This document shows, in pieces, positions 52,515 through 59,464 of a DNA stretch of 64,000 nucleotides. Within the stretch, counting starts at the first letter, position 1. Each line of letters starts with the position of its first letter. Source of the DNA: Myxococcus eversor (GTDB lineage: Bacteria > Myxococcota > Myxococcia > Myxococcales > Myxococcaceae); contig NZ_JAAIXY010000017.1 in NCBI RefSeq assembly GCF_010894455.1, positions 224,337 through 288,336 of the forward strand. Reading direction: 5' to 3'. The notes beneath the pieces are model-generated. The model had not been told where the DNA came from, did not search any database, and was given only the letters and a program-made list of their open reading frames with translations. A program made the translations under genes and the position numbers.

Positions 52515-54151
52515 CGGCGGGATGCCGGGACGGTGGCCGCGGCGGGAGGCCGGGGCGGCGCGTCCGCGGTGACGATCGCCGGCAACGACATGGTGGGCCG
52601 TGGTCCCGGACGCGGCGGTGGCGGCGAGGCCGGCGGCGGAGGCGCGGCGACCTGTCCGACGGCGAGCGTCGGAGGCGGCCGGGGCGTGAGGGCCGGACCC
52701 TGTGGCGCACCGGTGGGCGGCGCCGCGGCGGTGGCGGTGGGCCGGGTCAATCCGGGGGGCAGCGGTACCGTTGGCGGACGCGTGGCGGGAGACGCCGAGG
52801 CGACGCTCGGGACCGCTGGCGCGATGGAGGGAACGGAACCTGAGATGGGCGCGGCTCCGCGCGCCGTGGTGCCCTCGCCGGGGGGCGGTGGCGGGATGAT
52901 GGCGCCCGCGACGGGCGGGGGCGTCAGGGGCGAGGTGATGGCCGGGGCCGCGCGAGGCGGCGTGCCCGCGATGGGCGCCACGCGAGGCGAGGCTCCAGCG
53001 ACAGCGGGCGTCATCGGAGCGATGCCCGCCGGTGTGGGCCGAGGAGCGGGGCCCGACCCTGGAGGCGGAGGGACCGTGCTCGTGGACGCCGCGCGAGGCG
53101 GTGTGCCAGCGACCGGAGCGGGCGTCATCGGTGCGCTGCCCGCTGGAGTCGCACGAGGAGCGGGGCCCGACCCTGGGGGCGGAGGCACCGTGCCAGGCGC
53201 GGCCGTGCGAGGCGTGGCTCCCGCGACGGGTGCGGGCGTCATCGGTGGAATGCCCGCTGGAGTCGCGCGAGGAGCGGGACCCGATGGCACGGCGCCCGAG
53301 ACAGGAGCCGGCGTCATCGGTGGAATGCCCGCTGGAGTCGCGCGAGGAGCGGGACCCGACGCAGCGGGTGTCGTGCCCGCGACGGGCGCGGGCGTCATCG
53401 GCGGGATGCCCGGCGCGGTCGCACGTGATGCGGGGCTTGAAACAGACGGCGCCGTGCCCGCGACGGGCGCGGGCGTCATCGGCGGGATGCCCGCTGGAGC
53501 CGCGCGAGGAGTGGGGCCCGCGGCAGAAGGTGTCGTCCCAGTGACGGGCGCGGGCGTCATCGGCGGGATGCCCGCTGACGTCACGCGAGGCGCCGTGCCC
53601 GAGGCTGTCGCGCGAGGTCCTATTCCCGCGCCAGGCGGAGGCGTCAGCTGCGTGCCCCCGGGAGGTGTCACCTCTGAACTTGGATCGACCTCACCTGTTG
53701 GCGGGGGCGGCGGTCCAGCGCGACGTGCTGGCGTGCCTGTCCCCGGACTCGCGGGCGCACCCACGGCGGGTATGGCGGCGACCGTGGGCCTCGCTCCCGT
53801 GGGCGTGGAGGCGGGGCCCGCTGACGGCAACCCCGTGGCGCTCTGTCGCTGCGGCATGGGCGCGGTGATGGCGGGCATCGCGGCCACCGTGGGTCGCTGC
53901 GTGGGAGGCACCGCTGGCGCCGCGATGCCTGGAGGCTTCGCCGTCGGCGCACCCGCGGGCGAGGTACCCGCGGCGGAGGGACGCGCGGGGGCGGCGGCGG
54001 GCGGGCGGGCCACCGGCGCCGGTGTCGGCGGCACGACGGGGCCCGGCGTGGCGGCCGTCATCCTCGGAATGGCGGGACGCGCGGGAGCCGCCGGTGTCCC
54101 GGGAGGGCTTCCCGGCGGCTTGCCGGAGCTGGGATCGGTAGGCTCGGACAT
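52511..54151 (-). CDS. low-complexity Pro/Ala/Thr repeat protein
   Basis: 546 residues, almost entirely Pro, Ala, Thr, Gly, Val and Ser, and probably disordered. About seven copies of a motif of roughly 25 residues with core AGIPPMTPAPVAGT occupy the middle. No signal peptide, enzyme motif or membrane segment. The phrase IAPAVPSVA also occurs in the N-terminus of the J-domain protein encoded next, which suggests common origin. Nine bases after the Hsp70 gene and overlapping the J-domain gene, it is clearly co-expressed with both. Function unknown; it may act as a scaffold or client. Confidence 0.72.
   Translation of the reverse strand: MSEPTDPSSGKPPGSPPGTPAAPARPAIPRMTAATPGPVVPPTPAPVARPPAAAPARPSAAGTSPAGAPTAKPPGIAAPAVPPTQRPTVAAMPAITAPMPQRQSATGLPSAGPASTPTGARPTVAAIPAVGAPASPGTGTPARRAGPPPPPTGEVDPSSEVTPPGGTQLTPPPGAGIGPRATASGTAPRVTSAGIPPMTPAPVTGTTPSAAGPTPRAAPAGIPPMTPAPVAGTAPSVSSPASRATAPGIPPMTPAPVAGTTPAASGPAPRATPAGIPPMTPAPVSGAVPSGPAPRATPAGIPPMTPAPVAGATPRTAAPGTVPPPPGSGPAPRATPAGSAPMTPAPVAGTPPRAASTSTVPPPPGSGPAPRPTPAGIAPMTPAVAGASPRVAPIAGTPPRAAPAITSPLTPPPVAGAIIPPPPPGEGTTARGAAPISGSVPSIAPAVPSVASASPATRPPTVPLPPGLTRPTATAAAPPTGAPQGPALTPRPPPTLAVGQVAAPPPPASPPPPRPGPRPTMSLPAIVTADAPPRPPAAATVPASRR
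52990..53600 (-). repeat. tandem imperfect repeats in the Pro/Ala-rich gene
   Basis: About seven units of roughly 60-95 bp, recognised on the plus strand by recurrent GGCGTCATCGGCGGGATGCC-type blocks, encode the AGIPPMTPAPV motif. Units differ by substitutions and small in-frame length changes. Confidence 0.75.
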
Positions 54152-54160
54152 CGCGCTCGT

Positions 54161-55768
54161 CTACTGGGCCACGGCGGGCAGGTCGTTGTTGGTGTGTCCA
54201 GCCAGGCGCGTGCTGCGGTTCGACTGGATGGACTTCTGGATGTCGTCCTCCGACATGCCAGACGACAGGGTGATGGTCGTCGACGTCTTCTGTCCCGTCT
54301 CCGTGTCGCACGCGGACACGTTCACCAGTCCGTCGGTGTTGATCTCGAAGGTGACCTCAATCTTCACCTCGCCGCGATAGCCGATGCGGAAGCCCGCGAA
54401 CTCGAACTCACCGAGCATCTCGCACTCGTCGGCCCGGTTGGACTCGCCCTGATACACGCGAATCTTCACCTTCTCCTGCCCGTCGCGGCTGGTGGTGAAC
54501 GCCTTCGAGCGGTCGATGGGCACCGGCGTGTTCTTGTCGATGATCTTCTCGGTGTATCCGCCCACCGTGCCGATGCGCAGCGTCAGCGGCGTGACGTCCA
54601 CCAGGAACGTCTCCGTCCTGCTGTCCAGCAGCGCATGCGACTGGAGCGCCGCGCCCATGGCCACGACCTGGTCGGGGTTGATGCCCTCCAGCGGAGCCTT
54701 CTGGAAGTAGTGCTTCACGGAGTTGCGGATGATGGGCAGCCGCGTGGGCCCGCCCACCAGGATGACCGCGTCGATGTCCGCCGCCGTCAGTCGCGCGCTC
54801 TGCAGCGCCTCGTCGCAGACCTTGAACGTGCGCTGCACCAGGTCCATCACCATCCGGTTGAACTGGTCCTGGTTCAGCGTGTGGCGCAGGTCCATCACGT
54901 TGCCCTGCGCGTCCTGGCAGATGCCCGCGCACAGGATGTCCGCGGAGCCCGTCTGCCCCACGTCGATCTTCGCCTTCTCCGCGGCCTCCTTCAGCATCTG
55001 GAGGCAGAACTTGTTCTGCCGCAAATCCAGCCGCGTCTTGTTCAGGAAGTCGTCCGCCAGCCACGTCATGATGCGGTCGTCGAAGTCGTCGCCGCCCAGG
55101 TACGTGTCGCCCGCCGTCGCGAGCACCTCGAAGACGTCCTTGCCGATCTCCAGGATGGACACGTCGAACGTGCCGCCGCCCAAATCGTAGACGACGACGC
55201 GCTGGTTGACGTCCCGGCCGAAGCCGTACGCCAGCGCCGCCGCCGTGGGCTCGTTGAGGATGCGCAGCACCTCCAGCCCGGCGATGCGTCCCGCGTCCTT
55301 GGTGGCCTGCCGCTGGTTGTCGTTGAAGTACGCGGGGACCGTCACGACGGCCTTGGTCACCTCACGTCCCAGGTATGTCTCCGCGACGGCCTTCATCTCC
55401 TTGAGCACCAGCGCGGAGATTTCCGGCAGCGAGTACGCGCGCTCCCGCACGCCGATTCGCACCGAGTTGTTCTCGCCCTCGACGATGCGGTACGGCATCA
55501 CCGCCTGCGCCTTCTTCACCTCGTCGGAGAAGTAGTAGCGACCGATGAGACGCTTGGCGGAGTACACCGTCGTCTCGGGGCTGGTGATGATGTTCTTCTT
55601 GGCCGCGTTGCCCACCAGCACCGAGCCATCCTCGAGGAAGGACACGCAGGAGGCGTGCGTCGTCTCTCCCCACTCGTTGGGGATGACGATGGGCTGGCCA
55701 TCCTGGACCACCGACACGCACGAGTACGACGTGCCAAGGTCGATGCCGATTGCGATGTCGTCCGACAT
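54161..55768 (-). CDS. Hsp70 (DnaK-family) chaperone lacking the C-terminal lid
   Basis: 535 residues. The ATPase domain is complete: GIDLGTSYSCVSVV, PAYFNDNQRQATKDAG, VYDLGGGTFDVSILE and ILVGGPTRLPIIRNSV. A beta-sandwich substrate domain follows (VTPLTLRIGTVGGYTEKII, GEVKIEVTFEINTDGLVNVS). The protein stops after a short tail, about 80-100 residues shorter than DnaK, so the helical lid is mostly missing. It leads a four-gene operon with the Pro-rich, J-domain and CvpA genes. Hsp70-like proteins SglK and StkA of Myxococcus xanthus affect exopolysaccharide and social motility. Whether this is one of them cannot be decided here. Translation starts at ATG 55768-55766. Confidence 0.9.
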   Translation of the reverse strand: MSDDIAIGIDLGTSYSCVSVVQDGQPIVIPNEWGETTHASCVSFLEDGSVLVGNAAKKNIITSPETTVYSAKRLIGRYYFSDEVKKAQAVMPYRIVEGENNSVRIGVRERAYSLPEISALVLKEMKAVAETYLGREVTKAVVTVPAYFNDNQRQATKDAGRIAGLEVLRILNEPTAAALAYGFGRDVNQRVVVYDLGGGTFDVSILEIGKDVFEVLATAGDTYLGGDDFDDRIMTWLADDFLNKTRLDLRQNKFCLQMLKEAAEKAKIDVGQTGSADILCAGICQDAQGNVMDLRHTLNQDQFNRMVMDLVQRTFKVCDEALQSARLTAADIDAVILVGGPTRLPIIRNSVKHYFQKAPLEGINPDQVVAMGAALQSHALLDSRTETFLVDVTPLTLRIGTVGGYTEKIIDKNTPVPIDRSKAFTTSRDGQEKVKIRVYQGESNRADECEMLGEFEFAGFRIGYRGEVKIEVTFEINTDGLVNVSACDTETGQKTSTTITLSSGMSEDDIQKSIQSNRSTRLAGHTNNDLPAVAQ

Positions 55769-55817
55769 TCCATCTCCGGTGAAGGGTCTAGCCCGAGGCC
55801 GTCGGTGAAGCGCCCGG

Positions 55818-55846
55818 AGGTTAGGAGCCTCCGGAAGACGTGTCAA
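55818..55846 (-). promoter_or_regulatory. candidate promoter of the Hsp70 operon
   Basis: On the minus strand a perfect TTGACA (55846-55841), 17-base spacer, TAACCT (55823-55818). Transcription would begin near 55811, giving a leader of about 43 bases. Confidence 0.6.
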
Positions 55847-55915
55847 TGTTCGATCAATGTAAAGCCCAGCCATTTCAAGCACTTAGCGAAGAGGCAAGGG
55901 GGCGTGCCCGCTGGC

Positions 55916-55944
55916 TTGAGGGGGGAAGGCGACGTCATTATCTA
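55916..55944 (+). promoter_or_regulatory. candidate promoter of the amidotransferase-fold gene
   Basis: TTGAGG (55916-55921), 17-base spacer, TATCTA (55939-55944). Transcription would start near 55951. AAGGAG precedes the ATG at 55967. Confidence 0.5.
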
Positions 55945-55966
55945 TGAAGCAAAGGAGTTCTCCCTC

Positions 55967-56803
55967 ATGTCCGTCGTCCTCGCAGCCCTCACGTCAGACC
56001 CGAACCTGCTCAGGTGCGAGCTCCACCGGCTCGCCGAGCAGGTGCTCGTACAGACGGAGCCTCGCGCCAACGCGGTGGGGGTGGGAGCCTACGCCCAGGA
56101 CGAGGTCCTCCTGCGCCGCTTCTCCAGCGCGGAAGGTGAACCTTCGCTCGTGGGGCTCGCCCCACCGGGCGAGTCGGAGGCCCTGCTGTTCCATGCCAGC
56201 CGGCTCCCCGTGGGCCAGTCGCTGGAAGAGAACACCCAGCCGTTCCGCTCGCGCCGCTGGCTGTTCGCCCACCAGGGCAGTGTGAGTGGCTTCGACGAAC
56301 TGCGTGCCTCCCTGCTGGCCTCGCTGCCGGAGCACCTGCAGCGTCAGGTACACGGCGCGACGGACAGCGAGGTGCTGTTCGCCCTCTTCCTGCGCCAGCT
56401 GCGCGACGTGGGGCGCACCGATGACCCGAGGCTGGAGGCGCACGTCGCCGGTCGCCTGCTGGCGGACACCGCGCGCGAGGTCATCAAGCGCTCCGTGGAC
56501 GCGGGCATCCCCCGCGCCTCCACGCTCAACCTCGTCGCCACCAACGGCGCCGTCCTCGTGGCCTGCCGCTTCGGCGAGGAGCCGCTGTATTACTCTCGAC
56601 TCGAAGGCGGCGCGGAGTGCGAGCCCTGCGGCGTGACGGCCAGCTCCTCCGAGTCCCAGCCCGCGGTGGGCGCCCACCGCCGCCGCCGCACCGTCGTCGT
56701 CGCCAGTCACCTGAAGCGCCCCGGCAGTTGGGTGGAGCTGCCTCGCGCCACCACCCTCGCCGTGGGGATGGACCTCCAGGTGCAACTGCTCAACGGCGGC
56801 TGA
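55967..56803 (+). CDS. class II glutamine-amidotransferase-fold (Ntn hydrolase-like) protein with Ser at position 2
   Basis: 278 residues similar in plan to YafJ/EgtC-type class II amidotransferases. An N-terminal strand (VVLAALTSDPNLLRCELHRL) is followed by VGVGAYAQDEVLLRRF, FRSRRWLFAHQGSVSGF (in place of the usual FAHNG loop) and a helical middle (SEVLFALFLRQLRDV). The C-terminal strand pair contains TVVVASHLKRPGSWVELP. Active family members need Cys as residue 2. Here residue 2 is Ser (MSVVLAAL), so the protein may be inactive or use a Ser nucleophile. Divergent from the Hsp70 operon with about 200 bases between starts. Confidence 0.75.
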   Translation: MSVVLAALTSDPNLLRCELHRLAEQVLVQTEPRANAVGVGAYAQDEVLLRRFSSAEGEPSLVGLAPPGESEALLFHASRLPVGQSLEENTQPFRSRRWLFAHQGSVSGFDELRASLLASLPEHLQRQVHGATDSEVLFALFLRQLRDVGRTDDPRLEAHVAGRLLADTAREVIKRSVDAGIPRASTLNLVATNGAVLVACRFGEEPLYYSRLEGGAECEPCGVTASSSESQPAVGAHRRRRTVVVASHLKRPGSWVELPRATTLAVGMDLQVQLLNGG

Positions 56804-56831
56804 GCTCGAAAGGCGCTTTCCTGGTTGAACG

Positions 56832-56850
56832 CCCACGCACTTCGCGTGGG
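56832..56850 (+). terminator. hairpin after the amidotransferase-fold gene
   Basis: CCCACGC (56832-56838), 5-base loop, GCGTGGG (56844-56850), followed by TAGTTCCC. It lies 28 bases after the stop codon. Confidence 0.55.
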
Positions 56851-56945
56851 TAGTTCCCGCCCCGTGGCTCGCGGGGACGACGGCGCCAGAGCGACGGATT
56901 CCCGGAGCTTCCCGGCGCAAGCAGGTGAAGCGCGCGAGTAAAACG

Positions 56946-56978
56946 AAAAAACCCGGAATTTTAGACGTCTCTTTCGGG
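56946..56978 (-). terminator. intrinsic terminator with T-run on the minus strand, no gene assigned
   Basis: On the minus strand the arms CCCGAAA (56978-56972) and TTCCGGG (56958-56952) form a stem with one G-U pair and a 13-base loop. TTTTTT (56951-56946) and then CGTTTT follow directly. This is the only terminator in the window with a clear T-tract, and no minus-strand gene precedes it. Confidence 0.6.
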
Positions 56979-57073
56979 AAACCGAAGCGGATTTCATGGG
57001 TGCTTCGTGAATCGCTTTACAATCCCCGCGAAATTATTGCCTCATGCTGGCTTTATTCCACGGAATTTACTCC

Positions 57074-57089
57074 TGGACTGACTTTTGCC
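57074..57089 (+). promoter_or_regulatory. possible sigma-54-type (-24/-12) promoter
   Basis: TGGACTGACTTTTGCC has GG (57075-57076) and GC (57087-57088) separated by ten bases, with TGG and TTGC as in the consensus. The CAC after TGG is not matched. It would start transcription near 57100, before the small gene and the RsbT-like kinase gene. Confidence 0.35.
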
Positions 57090-57126
57090 GTTGCCACTGC
57101 CCACGAACGCCGCGCTGGAGTCCCGG

Positions 57127-57375
57127 TTGTCCGTGGTCGTCCGTCACCCCGCCTGGCTGTGCATCCGCGCGTTGGCTCGGGGGCCGGGGATGCCGGAGCG
57201 GCTCTTCCTGGGCCGAGAGGGACGTCCGGAGCCGTTGCCGAGCGAGAGCCTGGGTGAAGGAGGCGCGGCGGTGCGGAGGCTGACCGATGAGGTCCGGGTC
57301 TCCAATCGCGAGGGCGGCGGTCTGGACGTATTCGCGCGCAAGCGCTTGAAGAAGGAAGCAAGGAGACCGTGGTGA
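57127..57375 (+). CDS. small hypothetical protein coupled to the RsbT-like gene
   Basis: 82 residues if translation begins at TTG 57127 (GGAG six bases upstream). In-frame starts at 57085 and 57133 are also possible. The sequence LSVVVRHPAWLCIRALARGP is followed by a basic C-terminus (FARKRLKKEARRPW). G/C third positions support coding. Its TGA overlaps the GTG of the next gene (GTGA), as in co-translated operons. No family recognised. Confidence 0.5.
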   Translation: MSVVVRHPAWLCIRALARGPGMPERLFLGREGRPEPLPSESLGEGGAAVRRLTDEVRVSNREGGGLDVFARKRLKKEARRPW

Positions 57376-58067
57376 GTCGGGGCGTGACGAGTGCAGAGCT
57401 GCTGGGCGTCTTGCGGCACTTCATGCCCGAGACCGCCGCGCGGCTCGTGCTTCGAGGAACGCTGGAGTCGCTGCGGCTGTCGGCGGACGCGCTGGGCGCG
57501 GTGGAGCTGCCGCGCGTCATCGAAGCGCTGGAGCCCGCCTCGCGTTACTTCGTGGACCCGGCCCGTCGTCCGGACCTGGTCGCCCGCCTTCGAGCCCTTA
57601 CCGCGACGGACAGCGTTCCCTCGGGGCTGAACGCGCGCGAGCCGACCGCGGTCTCCGTGTTGCCCATGGCGATGGATGCGCGGCCCACCACGTATCTGGT
57701 TCGCACGGAGGCGGATGCCAGCCACGCGAGGCTCGCGGCGCGCGCGCTGTGCGAGGCGATGGGCGGGCGAGGCTACGAGTGCCAGAAGGTCGCGACGGCG
57801 GTGAGCGAGCTGGCGCGCAATCAAATCTCCTACGCGGGTGGCGGCACCATCCAGCTCATCCCCGTGCAGGCGCCGCGCAAGTTGTTGCGCGTTCGCGCGG
57901 AGGACCTGGGGCGGGGCATCCCCGAGTTGGAGCGCGTGCTGTCTGGCACCTACCGGAGCAAGACGGGCATGGGCCTGGGCCTGCTGGGTGTGAAGCGGCT
58001 GTCGGACAAGTTCGAGGTGAACACAGGCACCACCGGCACCCAGGTGGAGTTCGAGGTGTGGTTGTGA
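57372..58067 (+). CDS. RsbT-like anti-sigma/switch histidine-kinase-fold protein
   Basis: 231 residues. The C-terminal half (about 110-231) is a GHKL ATPase domain of the RsbT type: VATAVSELARNQISYAGGG (N box), RAEDLGRGIPELERVL (G1) and RSKTGMGLGLLGVKRLSDKF (G2). The N-terminal 100 residues are helical, and their role is unclear. RsbT-type proteins phosphorylate a STAS partner on Ser/Thr in partner-switching pathways, and a STAS-like gene lies just downstream. AGGAG is six bases from GTG 57372, and a GTG at 57369 is an alternative. The stop overlaps the start of the phosphatase remnant. Confidence 0.82.
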   Translation: MSRGVTSAELLGVLRHFMPETAARLVLRGTLESLRLSADALGAVELPRVIEALEPASRYFVDPARRPDLVARLRALTATDSVPSGLNAREPTAVSVLPMAMDARPTTYLVRTEADASHARLAARALCEAMGGRGYECQKVATAVSELARNQISYAGGGTIQLIPVQAPRKLLRVRAEDLGRGIPELERVLSGTYRSKTGMGLGLLGVKRLSDKFEVNTGTTGTQVEFEVWL

Positions 58068-58213
58068 CGTCGCCCGAAGGTGGGCGAGGTGGAGAACGGC
58101 GACGGCGTGGTGGTGCGCGTCGACGGGCCGTACACGCTCCTGGCGGTGGACTCGCCGGGCCATGGCCCCCGCCGCGGCGCTGACCGCTTCCGAGTTCATC
58201 GAGGAGACACATC
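58064..58213 (+). pseudogene. remnant of an RsbX/SpoIIE-type PP2C phosphatase gene
   Basis: A GTG (58064) overlaps the kinase stop as GTGA and opens VTSP. An extra base near 58076 shifts the frame, after which KVGEVENGDGVVVRVDGPY and TLLAVDSPGHGP resemble the N-terminus of RsbX/SpoIIE phosphatases (GD and D-x-x-GHG motifs). A second shift near 58164 restores AAALTASEFIEE. The remaining 130 or so residues of such a domain are missing, and the STAS gene follows. Two frameshifts and a deletion make function very unlikely. The identification rests on motif resemblance only. Confidence 0.6.
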
Positions 58214-58633
58214 ATGGTCCGCATGTGGACGTTCGGTGACAGCAAGATGTGGTTCGAGTCGCCCGACTTCGTCCGACTGGTCCAGGTCGGGGTGTTCGAC
58301 CTCAAGCTCATCCAGGCGCTGTGTGGAGTGGGGCGCGAGCTGATGGTGGCCCAGCCCCGGCTCTACCTTCTCTGTGATGCGCGCCGCGGGTCGAGCATCT
58401 CCCTGGAGGCACGCAAGGCGTTGAGCGAGACGCCAGAGGTGATGCCCTACGCGGGCATCGTCATCTTTGGCGCGAGCTTCGCGCTGCGCACCATGGCCAG
58501 CATGATGGGCACGCCCTCGGGCCTGCTGGGGCGGACGCAAGGCGCTTCGTTCGGCATGGTGGACACGGAGGAGGAGGCCCGGAGCTGGGTGGCCGCCCGG
58601 CGCGCGGTGCCAGGAGCCGTCCAGGCCTCCTGA
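58214..58633 (+). CDS. STAS/SpoIIAA-like protein
   Basis: 139 residues. The pattern of alternating strands and helices (MWFESPDFVRLVQVGVFDLK, RLYLLCDARRGSSISLEARK, MPYAGIVIFGASFALRTMAS) fits SpoIIAA-like (STAS/SEC14-like) proteins. The Ser-Ser in DARRGSSIS is at about the place where partner-switch STAS proteins are phosphorylated, but this is tentative. GAGGAG lies upstream of the ATG. Its position after the RsbT-like kinase and the phosphatase remnant suggests it was or is the kinase's partner. Confidence 0.68.
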   Translation: MVRMWTFGDSKMWFESPDFVRLVQVGVFDLKLIQALCGVGRELMVAQPRLYLLCDARRGSSISLEARKALSETPEVMPYAGIVIFGASFALRTMASMMGTPSGLLGRTQGASFGMVDTEEEARSWVAARRAVPGAVQAS

Positions 58634-58788
58634 AGCGGGGGGCGCGAAGAAATCTCCGCCCGGGAATGCAAAGAAAATCCCGGGGTGCCGACCCCCTGGC
58701 ACGACGTGGGGGGAATGGGCGGGTCCGCCGACCCTGACCGCGTCTTGGCGCGATGGTCGCGCCAGGTTCCAGTCCGGAGATGACATCC

Positions 58789-59421
58789 ATGAAGCTGATG
58801 CTTTCGGCCGTTGCCACGCTGTGCCTCGCGACGCTGCTATCCGCTTGCGGCGGGCCGTTCCCGGAGTCCACGCCCGACACCCACGAGGAGACGGCGCGCT
58901 CGCCGCTCCCGCCCATGCCCCTGCCCGGTGAAGAGGAGGAGCCGGGCGGCGGCTGCGGCGGCTGTGGCCCCACCAGCACGCCCGTCACCATCAACACCGC
59001 GCAGAACTCCACGCCGCCCGTCTCCATCCCCGCGAACGTGCCGCAGTACCCCTTGAGCGGAGGTCGCCCGGAGGACAAGTGCCGGCAGTCCAGCTACACG
59101 GCGGTGAGCTTCCTCAGCCCGCTCAGCCAGGGCGGGACGCTCACCTTCCACGGCGTCGTCGCGCCCAGCAGCAAGGCGAACTTCTACATCTACAACGCGC
59201 AGGGGCAGCTGGTGAAGACGCACCAGACCCCCCACTCGCATGACAACTGCGTCATCAACCAGACCACCGCCACCACCTACGAGCTGGTGCCGGGCACGTA
59301 CTACGTCTACTCGTCGTTCTGGTTCATCGGCGTCTTCCTGAACTCCGGCTGGTACTACAACGGCAACCTCGGCCCCCTGGCCTGGAACAACCTCTACGTG
59401 GGCTCGTTCACCATCCAGTGA
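58789..59421 (+). CDS. lipoprotein with C-terminal pre-peptidase-like beta domain
   Basis: 210-residue precursor with a lipoprotein signal (ATLCLATLLSACGGPF, lipobox Cys at about 20). A Pro/Glu/Gly-rich linker with GGGCGGCGP follows, then a beta-rich domain (GGTLTFHGVVAPSSKANFYI, YELVPGTYYVYSSFWFIGVF) resembling pre-peptidase C-terminal or galactose-binding sandwiches. Four further Cys may form disulfides. Probably on the outer membrane. ATG 58789 is used; ATG 58780 is three codons upstream. Convergent with the repeat protein. Confidence 0.72.
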   Translation: MKLMLSAVATLCLATLLSACGGPFPESTPDTHEETARSPLPPMPLPGEEEEPGGGCGGCGPTSTPVTINTAQNSTPPVSIPANVPQYPLSGGRPEDKCRQSSYTAVSFLSPLSQGGTLTFHGVVAPSSKANFYIYNAQGQLVKTHQTPHSHDNCVINQTTATTYELVPGTYYVYSSFWFIGVFLNSGWYYNGNLGPLAWNNLYVGSFTIQ

Positions 59422-59436
59422 CGTGAGGCCCCGCCT

Positions 59437-59464
59437 CGGCGGTGAGGATGTCGCCTCACCGCCG
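59437..59464. terminator. hairpin shared by two convergent surface-protein genes
   Basis: Perfect 11-base arms CGGCGGTGAGG (59437-59447) and CCTCACCGCCG (59454-59464) around a 6-base loop. The stop codon of the minus-strand repeat protein lies inside the right arm. Confidence 0.65.

Larger units (their letters stand above)
56804..57126. other. 323-bp intergenic region with an AT-rich island
   Basis: Bases 56935-57090 are far richer in A+T than any other stretch of the window. The island holds a minus-strand intrinsic terminator (56946-56978), a palindrome ATTCC-AC-GGAAT (57055-57066) and a sigma-54-like site (57074-57089). I see no convincing protein-coding frame in it. Confidence 0.6.

Noticed and set aside
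52533..54380. Plus-strand Gly/Ala/Val-rich frame of 615 codons opposite the Pro-rich repeat gene
   Set aside because: The minus-strand gene has correct operon spacing and an ATGA overlap with the J-domain gene. The plus frame has no start signal and runs into the Hsp70 gene antisense.
56925..57257. Plus-strand frame of 110 codons through the AT-rich island
   Set aside because: Codon bias changes abruptly within it, it has no ribosome-binding site, and it overlaps the better-supported small gene in another frame.
58697..58715. TGGCAC followed by a G-run, resembling half of a sigma-54 promoter
   Set aside because: The -12 GC element is absent at the required distance.
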